Shown here: positions 43,620 through 51,689 of the stretch, one piece after another | Layout of the letters: the number at the start of each line of letters is the position of its first letter | How positions within the stretch are numbered: the stretch's first letter is position 1 | Assembly: GCA_903892355.1 (NCBI GenBank) | Contig: CAITIE010000059.1 | Coordinates: forward strand, 59,258 to 123,257 | Source: an uncultured Pirellula sp. | GTDB lineage: Bacteria > Planctomycetota > Planctomycetia > Pirellulales > Pirellulaceae | Direction of reading: 5' to 3' | DNA length: 64,000 bases | The notes under the pieces: model-generated | The model's input: the letters and a program-made list of their open reading frames with translations, nothing else | What the model was told of the DNA's origin: nothing | The model's database searches: none | Program-made: the position numbers and the translations under genes

Positions 43620-46589
43620 ATGTCGCAAACACAACGCGGAAAATCGTGGATTCGATCATCGATCCGAGGGGCTTGCCTGACGGCGGCCGTGGTACCGGTC
43701 CTGGTATCGGGATTGGTGGGTTGCAACCGAGCCCATTATCGCACGCGGGCGGACCAGGAAGTGACGGACTTGATCGGTGAGAAGATCTCCGACGCGATGT
43801 CGGATCCGATCCGATCGGTTCAAGTAGATCGCATGTCGCGGATGTTCGACCCGTTCAATCCGGACCGACCACCGATGCCCGAGGATGATAACACAGCGCA
43901 CGAGTACATGAAGGTGCTCGATGGCAAAAAGCATTATCCCCTTTGGGATGTGAACGGCAGAACGAATACTGCTGAGAATCCCATTTGGTGGCAGTATCTG
44001 CCATTGGACGAGCGAGGCGTGTTGGTGCTGGATGCCGACATGGCGGTGCGCGTTGCGACGTTGCACAACACCAACTACCAACAAAGAATCGAGACACTGT
44101 ATCTTTCAGCGCTGGATGTGAGCTCCGAGCGGTTCTTGCTCAGCAACCAGTTGTTTGGGGGCTATGGGTCGTTTTACTCGTCGAATGGAGCGCTAAACGG
44201 TAACACCGATACCAAATTCGGTAATATCGGTCAGTCTACCATCTCCAATTCATTTTTTCAAAATTCGGGTAACCTTAATGGAAGTGGACTTGGAATGCGA
44301 CGGAGGTTTACCACTGGCGCTGACATGATTGTAGGTTTCGCCAACAACCTTACTTGGCAATTGGCGGGGCCTAATGATCAGGCGACAACTACCTTGGTTG
44401 ACTTCACTTTTGTTCAGCCATTGTTAAGAAATGCCGGACGCGATGTCGTCATGGAACGACTGACTCTTGCCGAACGCACACTGCTCTATAATGTTCGAGC
44501 GTTTGAACGTTACAGAACAGGGTTCTACATCACGGTCACTGTCGGAAGAAATGCTGAAACGGGGCCAACCCGGCGGGGTGGATTGCTCGGCGGTGCGGGC
44601 TTGGATAACTTCAGCGGTCTCGGCGGTGGTTTCGGTGCTCTCGGTGCTGCCCAGAACCAAGTTGCAACGGGTGGTGCGGGTTTCGGTGGAGGTGGTGGTG
44701 CTGTTCCACAAGTCGGTGGGTTCCTAGGGTTGGTCCAGAACCAACTTCAGATCCGCAATGCCGAGGAGAATGTCGCGCGGCTTCGGGATAACTTGGCCCG
44801 TTTCGAGGACACGCTTCGCGAGCAACTGACAATTATCCCCGCAACGCAAGACACGATCCCGAGCCAGCAGCTGCAAGTCGCTCAGGCTCGCCAAGCGTTG
44901 ATCAACTCGCAAGCGACCTTGCTGCAGCTCAAGTTCAATTACGAACAAGCCATGGATAACTTCAAAGTCAACATCCTCGGTTTACCGCCGTACGTGTGTG
45001 TTGAGGTCAAGGATCCTATTTTGGATCAGTTCAATTTGATCAGCGAGGACATTAAAGAACGCCGCAATCAGGTCGCGGGACTGCGCGAATCGATTGGGGA
45101 TGACAATACGAAGTTGCTGGAGTTGAGCCCAACCGAGACCGATCCTACGACTGGGATCAAGGTCCGATCGCTCCAGTGGAACAACGATGCAAAGCAAGCC
45201 GTATCCGAAATCCAAGGGGGCGTTGGTGCCTTGGAGAACGTTCGCCAGACCTTGCTCGGAAAAGACTTTGACGAAGTAAGACGAGATATCGAACGACTGC
45301 GTTCGGTATTGCCGAGCCGTGAACAGGAATTGGCGCGCTTGCGGCAGATCTATGAGCAGGAGAGAGGTTCGGTGTGCAATCTGCTCCCCACCGACACGCT
45401 CGATGTGGCATTGCTAGAATCTTCCGAGATGGATTCTTTACCTGACAGCCTTACTGCGGATCTGAACAAACTTGAGGATCGCTTCCGTGCTCGCGAGGCC
45501 AAGGTCCAGGAGTTGCAGGATACATCGGCAAAGGCTCTCGCCACACCTTCGGAGGGAGTGAATGGACGCGAGCAATTCAACCTGTTGCGAGACAAAGTTA
45601 TTTTGCCGAGTCAGTCGCTATTAGCTGAGTTCTCTGAGGATGTGTTGGCGTTGCAGGTGTTGCAGGCGCGGGCGAGAGTAGAGAGTGTCGTTCTACCTCA
45701 GGTCGATCTTATGCCAGAGGAAGCGGTTGAGATTGCTCGTGCGAATCGGCTGGACTGGATGAATGCGCGAGCATCGCTGGTGGACTCGTGGCGATCGATT
45801 GAAACCGTCGCTGACGCCTTGGAAAGTGCCGTCGATATTATTTTTAGTGGTGGACTTACCAATACGCCGGGGACTTACACCCCATCAAGGGGCCGGGTCC
45901 GTGCAGGATTTCAATGGGATACTGCGTTGACTCGATTGCAGCAGCGAAACAACTACCGCCAAGTGTTGATCGAGTACCAGCAAGCCAAGCGAGGTTACTA
46001 TAGATATGAGGACACCATCTGGCAGTCGCTTCGCGCGAACCTCCGGAACATTCGGTACAACCAATACAACTTTGAGTTGCAGCGTTATGCGGTACGGATC
46101 GCAGCACAGCAGATCACGATCAATGAGGATTTGCGTCAGATTCGCGAGAGTTTGAACCAAGCATCCGGACCGACGGCGGCTCGAGATAGCGTCTCGGCTC
46201 TCCAGGATTTGCTCAGTGCTCAGAACACGTTCCTTGGTGTATGGGTTTTCTACGAAGCCCAACGACGGAATCTGGATCAAGACCTGGGTACGATCCGTGT
46301 CAACGCGGACAACATCTGGATCGATCCGGGCCAGATCACCTCGGCAGCATACGGCTTTGCTCCGCAGGATGGGAATGGCGTTTGTTTGCCGTGCATTGAG
46401 AATGGCCAAGGGGGCCAGCAACCGAGCTATGGCGACGTACCCACGGGTGATTTCCAGCCCGTCTATGGTTCGCCATCGGGGTATGGTCAGCAGCCGAGCT
46501 ACGATGCACAGTACGGTACTAATCAGCTTCCAGGGTACGCACCGGTGATCAATGAAGTGTCACCGACGATCAATATCCCATCGCAGTAG
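43620..46589 (+). CDS. very large TolC-like outer-membrane efflux lipoprotein
   Basis: A 989-residue protein with a lipoprotein signal (VLVSGLVGC, Cys at about 35). The body is mostly long alpha-helical, coiled-coil sequence typical of TolC/OEP proteins: ADMAVRVATLHNTNYQQRIETLYLSAL near the start, QLQVAQARQALINSQATLLQLKFNYEQAMDNFKVNILGLPP in the middle (canonical OEP helix), and the mirror half around EIARANRLDWMNARASLVDSWRSIE and NNYRQVLIEYQQAKRGYYRYEDTIWQSLR. Standard TolC proteins are about 450-500 residues. The extra length comes from a Gly-rich insert (GGGFGALGAAQNQV, GGAGFGGGGG), a long second coiled coil about 470-640, and a Gln/Pro/Tyr-rich tail. No partner pump adjoins it. Confidence 0.85.
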   Translation: MSQTQRGKSWIRSSIRGACLTAAVVPVLVSGLVGCNRAHYRTRADQEVTDLIGEKISDAMSDPIRSVQVDRMSRMFDPFNPDRPPMPEDDNTAHEYMKVLDGKKHYPLWDVNGRTNTAENPIWWQYLPLDERGVLVLDADMAVRVATLHNTNYQQRIETLYLSALDVSSERFLLSNQLFGGYGSFYSSNGALNGNTDTKFGNIGQSTISNSFFQNSGNLNGSGLGMRRRFTTGADMIVGFANNLTWQLAGPNDQATTTLVDFTFVQPLLRNAGRDVVMERLTLAERTLLYNVRAFERYRTGFYITVTVGRNAETGPTRRGGLLGGAGLDNFSGLGGGFGALGAAQNQVATGGAGFGGGGGAVPQVGGFLGLVQNQLQIRNAEENVARLRDNLARFEDTLREQLTIIPATQDTIPSQQLQVAQARQALINSQATLLQLKFNYEQAMDNFKVNILGLPPYVCVEVKDPILDQFNLISEDIKERRNQVAGLRESIGDDNTKLLELSPTETDPTTGIKVRSLQWNNDAKQAVSEIQGGVGALENVRQTLLGKDFDEVRRDIERLRSVLPSREQELARLRQIYEQERGSVCNLLPTDTLDVALLESSEMDSLPDSLTADLNKLEDRFRAREAKVQELQDTSAKALATPSEGVNGREQFNLLRDKVILPSQSLLAEFSEDVLALQVLQARARVESVVLPQVDLMPEEAVEIARANRLDWMNARASLVDSWRSIETVADALESAVDIIFSGGLTNTPGTYTPSRGRVRAGFQWDTALTRLQQRNNYRQVLIEYQQAKRGYYRYEDTIWQSLRANLRNIRYNQYNFELQRYAVRIAAQQITINEDLRQIRESLNQASGPTAARDSVSALQDLLSAQNTFLGVWVFYEAQRRNLDQDLGTIRVNADNIWIDPGQITSAAYGFAPQDGNGVCLPCIENGQGGQQPSYGDVPTGDFQPVYGSPSGYGQQPSYDAQYGTNQLPGYAPVINEVSPTINIPSQ

Positions 46590-46591
46590 CA

Positions 46592-46890
46592 ACCACCGGC
46601 TAGCGCCCTGCTGCTCACACTGGCCAGTCTTACGTTCATGGTGAGCGACTTTGGCGCTAGCCGTCGGTGTCTTCAGTGGCGCAAAGCCCGCGATCACTGT
46701 AATGATGCAGGGCGCTATCACCAAACCACCGGCTAGCGGCTTGCTGCGTACAACAGGCCTGTCTTACGTTCATGGTGAGCGACTTTGGCGCTAGCCGTCG
46801 GTGACTTCAGTGGCGCAAAGCCCGCGATCACTGTAATGATACTCGGCGCTATCACCAAGCCACCGGCTAATGCCTAACTGCTCACAACAG
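46592..46890. repeat. 133-bp tandem repeat, about 2.3 copies, hairpin-forming
   Basis: Units begin at 46592, 46725 and 46858 with ACCACCGGCTAGCG (the third diverged), an exact 133-bp period. Each unit also carries GGCGCTAGCCGTCGGTG, the inverse complement of the unit start, so each can fold into a long hairpin, and GCCCGCGATCACTGTAATGAT. It occupies nearly all of the 324-bp gap between the convergent TolC-like and HdeD-like genes and could act as a bidirectional transcription or mRNA boundary. Confidence 0.88.
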
Positions 46891-46913
46891 TCGGTGGGGC
46901 GTTGGCCACTGGA

Positions 46914-47504
46914 TTACTCAGCAGCGGGAGCAGTTGGTAAATTCTTGGCGACCAAGCCCAGCATGACCAGGGACCAACCGTTGAAGATCATTTCGACACC
47001 GACGAAGAGTCCGATGACCCAAAGGCCAGAGAGTGGCCATTGGTGCCAGATCGACAGTCCGAGTAGGAACGTTACTACGCCGCTGAGCAGTAGCCAAATC
47101 CAATTGGGAAAGCGAACTGCGACAGCGACCACCGCCCTGAAGATGCCTTGGAAAATGAGGAGCATGGCGATGAGCAATGTCAGGTACTCCGCTGAGATCA
47201 ACGGGTTGGCGATGATCATCACGCCGGATGCGGCGTAGAGAACTCCGGACAGCAGTTCGATGAAGAACCCTCCCCATTCCTTGCAGTAGAACGAGTGGAG
47301 GAAATACGCGACCCCGGCGAGGACCATCAACCAACCTAGAAAGACCATGGTGGCAATGGTGGTCAAGGTCGATGCACCGATGGCAACTGCGCCCAAAGCG
47401 ATCAGCAGAGCCCCTAAGCCGACGAACCAGCCCCACTTGTTACGCAGTTCCGCCAGACCGACTCGATCGATGCTTACAGAGACAACGGTGGTTTCAGAGG
47501 ACAT
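46914..47504 (-). CDS. HdeD-family membrane protein
   Basis: 196 residues from the ATG at 47504 (MSSETTVVSV). Six predicted helices in pairs (FVGLGALLIALGAVAIG, TIATMVFLGWLMVLAGVAYFL, FIELLSGVLYAASGVMIIA, YLTLLIAMLLIFQGIFRAVVA, WLLLSGVVTFLLGLSIW, WVIGLFVGVEMIFNGWSLVML) form the internally repeated pattern of HdeD/DUF308 proteins, associated with acid resistance in enterobacteria but of unknown mechanism elsewhere. It lies 49 bp downstream of the SulP gene on the same strand, so the two are likely co-transcribed, suggesting a shared role in pH or anion homeostasis. Confidence 0.88.
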   Translation of the reverse strand: MSSETTVVSVSIDRVGLAELRNKWGWFVGLGALLIALGAVAIGASTLTTIATMVFLGWLMVLAGVAYFLHSFYCKEWGGFFIELLSGVLYAASGVMIIANPLISAEYLTLLIAMLLIFQGIFRAVVAVAVRFPNWIWLLLSGVVTFLLGLSIWHQWPLSGLWVIGLFVGVEMIFNGWSLVMLGLVAKNLPTAPAAE

Positions 47505-47553
47505 TGGTTCTTCTCGCTGGTTGGGAGGGTCGGCGAAGGGGAGCGGCACGCGG

Positions 47554-49542
47554 CTAATGTTTCTTTTCCGCGTCGCTGCTCGGCGACGTAAACTGTTCCG
47601 CCAATATAACCTCGATTGTCTCGACGCAAACGGTCGCCCGGTAGCGATTCAAGATATTCTCCTTGAGGTATTTCAAAATGTCGTCGCAAACATCGTAGGG
47701 AACGATCGTTTCCAAACGAATATTTGATTCGGTTTGCCACACTCCGTTGGCGATGTTGTGCCGTCCAATCCCGCGGGACGGCATCGCCGTAAAACCGGTT
47801 GCTCCTCGGGCGATGCATTCGCGTTGCAATGCATCCTCGAGGCTGGATTCGGCGACGATGGTGATCCGTCGCATTCTGGCCATCCCGCGTTTTCTCGCAG
47901 CATCGCTGTGAGTGGACAAGGCTTGGTGCTGTTCGAGTCCGACGAGTTCCAGACGCAGGCCCGCCTCCTGCATCTCGCCTTGCATCTCATGCAATTTCTC
48001 CATCACCGTGTGGTCGACCAATTTCGTATCCGAAACGTCGACGATGATGTTGTTCCGCTGCACGAGTCCAATGTGCTCAATTTGACGTTTGAACGGAATC
48101 CAGTTGCTAAACACTGCCGATTCGCTCGCATGGATCTTTACCGTATCGGGACTGACTTGTTCCACATCCAAATAAGCCTTAAAGAAGGAATGGAGTGGGA
48201 CACCATTGAGAAGGTGGATGAAGAACTTCATCCCGATTCCTGCAGCAACACCGATCAGCAAATCGGTAGCAAGGGTTGCGATCAGTGTCGTCACAAAGAT
48301 GATCAGTTGCTCGCGACCTACATGGAACATGTGCATGAACTCGCTCGGGTGCGCCAACCGAAACCCAGTATAAACCAGCATGGCTGCAAGTGCCGAAAGA
48401 GGGATCATGTGCAGTACTGCTGGGAGGAATGAAACGCACAGGAGCAAGAAAACACCGTGCCACATGTCGGCGAACCGTGTTCTAGCGCCGTTATCGATAT
48501 TGGCTTTACTCCGCACGATTTCCGAGATCATGGGCAAGCCACCGACGAGCGAGGCGAGGAGATTGGCGATGCCGACACCGAGCATATCTCGGTTCATGTC
48601 CGTTTTTCGTTTCCAGGGATCGATCGAGTCGACAGCTTTGGCGCTGAGGATTGATTCCAGAGTGCCGATGATGAAGAACATAAAGATCCACTTCCATGCC
48701 TTCAACTGGTTCAGTGCCGTGAAATCAGGAAAGGTGACTTGGGTCAGTATCCCAAGGATTTCCGTTGGAAGCGGAACGAGAAATTTCTCGCCCAAGAGAT
48801 GTTCTTTCTCGAGGAATTTGTAGGCGTGGTCCTGCATCAGGTTCAAGTACAAGCCGATGAGGACAGCCATCACCAACACGATCAATTGCGGAGGGATCGC
48901 TGCCCATTTCAGCCAGTTCTTCTTGATGTGTGGCCAAGTGAACAGGAACAGCAAGCTGATCAGGCCGATCAATGCGATCGCGGGATTCGCTTCGGCGATG
49001 TAGTGAGGGATATGCAAGAGGAGTTCGAGTGGTTCCTTGCTTTCGGGGGTCGCTCCCAGCATGACCGGGATCTGTTTGGCGATAATGATGACGCCGATCG
49101 CTGAGAGCATGCCGTGGATAGCCGATTTGGGAAAGAACTCGCTCAGGATGCCAGCCCGGAACAGGCTGAACGCGATTTGCAGGAGCGAAGCGACGACGCC
49201 TACCGCAAGGGCAGCGCGGTACGCGCCCCAGTCTGCGTCCGAGCCACCATTGACCCAACCGTCTCCTTGGAAGTCGTTGATGCAGCCGATCGCGATCACG
49301 ATCAATCCAGCAGCGGGGCCCTTGATCGTTAGTTCGCTGTTGCTGATGAGGCTGGTGACAATACTCCCGATCACAGCGGTAAAAATTCCAGCCATCGGTG
49401 GGTAACCGCTGGCGATAGAGATCCCGAGGCACAGTGGAAGTGCGATCAGGAATACCATCATGCCCGCAAGGGCATCGTATTTGAGATGTTTTTTAAAACC
49501 TAGAAGGTTACCGACTGGGATATCTGCTTTGTGTTCAGTCAT
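47554..49542 (-). CDS. SulP anion transporter with STAS and C-terminal PII-like domain
   Basis: A 662-residue protein. Residues about 15-430 form the SulP transmembrane domain: YDALAGMMVFLIALPLCLGIS, GPAAGLIVIAIG, FFPKSAIHGMLSAIGVIIIAKQIPVM, and the TLESILSAKAVDSIDPWKRK and GGLPMISEIVRSKANI segments. Residues about 445-550 form a STAS domain (NNIIVDVSDTKLVDHTVMEKLHEMQ). Residues about 555-645 resemble PII/SbtB-type proteins: ITIVAESSLEDALQRECIARGATGFTA, a short T-loop with SRGIGRHN, and an LETIVPYDVCDDILKYL strand-helix with VCVETIEVI. SulP proteins move sulfate, bicarbonate or other anions; PII-like domains bind nucleotides and gate transport. Bicarbonate is a reasonable guess for the substrate. 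Confidence 0.87.
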   Translation of the reverse strand: MTEHKADIPVGNLLGFKKHLKYDALAGMMVFLIALPLCLGISIASGYPPMAGIFTAVIGSIVTSLISNSELTIKGPAAGLIVIAIGCINDFQGDGWVNGGSDADWGAYRAALAVGVVASLLQIAFSLFRAGILSEFFPKSAIHGMLSAIGVIIIAKQIPVMLGATPESKEPLELLLHIPHYIAEANPAIALIGLISLLFLFTWPHIKKNWLKWAAIPPQLIVLVMAVLIGLYLNLMQDHAYKFLEKEHLLGEKFLVPLPTEILGILTQVTFPDFTALNQLKAWKWIFMFFIIGTLESILSAKAVDSIDPWKRKTDMNRDMLGVGIANLLASLVGGLPMISEIVRSKANIDNGARTRFADMWHGVFLLLCVSFLPAVLHMIPLSALAAMLVYTGFRLAHPSEFMHMFHVGREQLIIFVTTLIATLATDLLIGVAAGIGMKFFIHLLNGVPLHSFFKAYLDVEQVSPDTVKIHASESAVFSNWIPFKRQIEHIGLVQRNNIIVDVSDTKLVDHTVMEKLHEMQGEMQEAGLRLELVGLEQHQALSTHSDAARKRGMARMRRITIVAESSLEDALQRECIARGATGFTAMPSRGIGRHNIANGVWQTESNIRLETIVPYDVCDDILKYLKENILNRYRATVCVETIEVILAEQFTSPSSDAEKKH

Positions 49543-49734
49543 AACATTGCTGTTTCGGAGAAGCGTTCGGCTTGTTTAAAAAGCGTTCAGCGTTGGTGTG
49601 GGAAGCGGATTATGGGCCCACAAGGCCGCGGAACGGTGCAGCTTTCAGGGGGCTTCTATAGAGAGTGAGTCGATGAAACTCGAATCCAAAGAAGATCGTT
49701 GCGCTCTAGGAGGAGAGAACCTAGATGAGAGGGA

Positions 49735-50052
49735 TTAGCGCGAGGTTGGAGGAGGTCGCTGCCACCGCTGGGTATTTAAATCACTCGGAGCACTTTCCGA
49801 AACGAGTTCCGTGTGCCTTGGGGTCCAAACTCGGTTGGGTTCGAGATACCCTGTGTTGTCTGAGTGGAACCAATGATGCAATGACTCTTGAAAGTCCTCT
49901 TCGCTATCGGATTCGGTCTCCTCCGATAAGTCGGCGCAGACGAGTTCCGCGTTGCCACCAAGCCATGGCTCGACTGCAGCGACAACCGAAGCCAATAGCA
50001 ACCATCCAGCGATGATCGCATGGATGTACTTGGCTAGAGTTCGGTTGTGCAT
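49735..50052 (-). CDS. small secreted acidic protein
   Basis: 105 residues from the ATG at 50052. A clear signal-like helix (YIHAIIAGWLLLASVVAAVEP) is followed by an acidic mature part (DLSEETESDSEEDFQESLHHW) and a polar tail. No family is recognised. The overlapping plus-strand frame (49725-50015) lacks such organisation. Planctomycetes encode many small secreted proteins of this type. It lies upstream of the SulP gene on the same strand with a gap of about 190 bp. Confidence 0.5.
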   Translation of the reverse strand: MHNRTLAKYIHAIIAGWLLLASVVAAVEPWLGGNAELVCADLSEETESDSEEDFQESLHHWFHSDNTGYLEPNRVWTPRHTELVSESAPSDLNTQRWQRPPPTSR

Positions 50053-50235
50053 GGTTTTGAGATCGTTTGTATCAAGATCGATTGCGAAGGAACTTTGGCT
50101 CCAGGAATTGGAAGCTTCGGTCAAAGGATCCCGTTTTAACTCTGCTCCGCCGTGTCCACTTCTCAAGCATAGCAACAATCGGGTAGGGGGGGATATTGAT
50201 TGCTTCATTTCGTCGAATCGGTGCGTAGCCCGACC

Positions 50236-51666
50236 CTAAAGTCCACGGGTTCGGTAAAGCCCAACACGTAGATCGCAGACATTGGTATGGGTTGCACCGG
50301 TCTCGAGCAGTCCCCCTGTCTTCTTAAAGATGCTGTTAGAATCGCAATGTTGCAGGTAATCCGTCAGGGGGAGGTTTTCCCGGAGGCATCGCTCAACCCA
50401 TTCGTGGTCGATCCAGGCACCCGCAGCCGTGGTGGTGCCATCTTCCCCATCGGTGCCTCCTGACAAAATCGCGAACTCGCGAGGGGCGAGTTTGGACCAA
50501 TGGGAACAGACCCACTCGCCGGCGGAGAGAACGAGATGTTGGTTTCGCCCTCCGCGTCCTCGTCGCGAGGCTTCTGGCAAAACGACGGTCGGTTCGCCGC
50601 CGGAAATGAGGCAATCCACCAACGCGTCGCGGCTGGACATAAAAAGTTGCTCCGCGAATTTTCGACCGAAAAGGTCCGCTGGGCCGTCTCCCGATTTTGC
50701 CGAGTGCATCCAGTAACGGTATCCCAACTCCACCGCGCAGGTTCCTGCCGCGTCGACGGCGGTGGCGTTATTGGCCAAGACATGATGTTGCAGAATTGTA
50801 GATTGTCGAGTCCAGAAACCTCGGAGCATAGAACCGCTGCTACTCGGTTTCGAATGTGAAGCTACTTGCGATGCTCGCAGTAGGTACTTCTTGATCGCTC
50901 GATGTTCGTTCCCATCAGGGCAAAAGGATTGCAGGATGCGAAGTGCGTTTGCGGGGTTAGGAGGGGGGGCGAGGATTGTCGGGCCGGAGGCGATGTATTC
51001 GACGGCATCTCCGAGAACATCCGAGATGATCAAGGTCAGCATCAGCTTGGCATGGCAGTGCCGCGCCAGTCCACCCCCTTTGACATGGCTCAAGCATCGC
51101 CGCACTTCGTTGAGTTGTTCGATGGACGCACCGAGGGCGGATAGGCTGCGAGTGACGTCGATTTTTGAAGCGAGCGAGATCTCGTCTACGGGGAGGCACA
51201 GGAGCGCCGAACCGCCACCGCTGAGCAGCACGATCACGCAATCATTCGGTCCGGCCGATTCCACGAGGCGCATGATTTCGCGTGTGCCCGCGACCACTTT
51301 TTCCGTCGGTTCGTTCACCCCTCGCGGTCTCGCCTCGCAGATCTCCACGCGCCATGAACCTGTGGAAGCCAACTCTCTCGCGCGGGGGTCGACGGAGCCT
51401 TCGGGGATTTGCAACCAGCCCATCACCATGGGTAATGGACAACCGGAGGCGCGGAGCGCGTCGGAGAGACCGACCAGCATCCCACAGGATGCTTTACCGG
51501 CACCAATGACGATGATGCGATCTATGCCGCGCAAGTCGTAGGGTTCGCCATCCACGTTGAGCCAGCGTCCATCCCATCGGACCGTATCTCGCAGGACTCG
51601 GTCCGCGCGGACCGCCTCCACGCCTGCTTGCCAGATCTTTATCGCGTCCCTTGCAATCTCGCTCAC
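50236..51666 (-). CDS. glycerate 2-kinase (DUF4147/MOFRL family)
   Basis: 476 residues from a GTG at 51666. The N-terminal DUF4147 domain has DRIIVIGAGKASCGMLVGL and VIVLLSGGGSALLCLPVDEI, with HVKGGGLARHCHAKLM and ISDVLGDAVEYIASGPT further on. The C-terminal MOFRL domain has CLISGGEPTVVLPEASRRGRGGRNQHLVLSAG and ILSGGTDGEDGTTTAAGAW. This is the class II glycerate kinase (GckA/GLYCTK) that makes 2-phosphoglycerate from glycerate and ATP, linking glyoxylate or serine-cycle flux to glycolysis. An insert of Ser-rich sequence is seen around residue 270. It could serve one-carbon or photorespiration-like recycling; no neighbouring pathway gene confirms this. Confidence 0.9.
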   Translation of the reverse strand: MSEIARDAIKIWQAGVEAVRADRVLRDTVRWDGRWLNVDGEPYDLRGIDRIIVIGAGKASCGMLVGLSDALRASGCPLPMVMGWLQIPEGSVDPRARELASTGSWRVEICEARPRGVNEPTEKVVAGTREIMRLVESAGPNDCVIVLLSGGGSALLCLPVDEISLASKIDVTRSLSALGASIEQLNEVRRCLSHVKGGGLARHCHAKLMLTLIISDVLGDAVEYIASGPTILAPPPNPANALRILQSFCPDGNEHRAIKKYLLRASQVASHSKPSSSGSMLRGFWTRQSTILQHHVLANNATAVDAAGTCAVELGYRYWMHSAKSGDGPADLFGRKFAEQLFMSSRDALVDCLISGGEPTVVLPEASRRGRGGRNQHLVLSAGEWVCSHWSKLAPREFAILSGGTDGEDGTTTAAGAWIDHEWVERCLRENLPLTDYLQHCDSNSIFKKTGGLLETGATHTNVCDLRVGLYRTRGL

Positions 51667-51689
51667 TCCGATTCACTTTCGTTAGAAGT

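Noticed and set aside
47734..48432. 232-codon plus-strand frame opposite the SulP gene
   Set aside because: Antisense shadow of the STAS and PII-like region.
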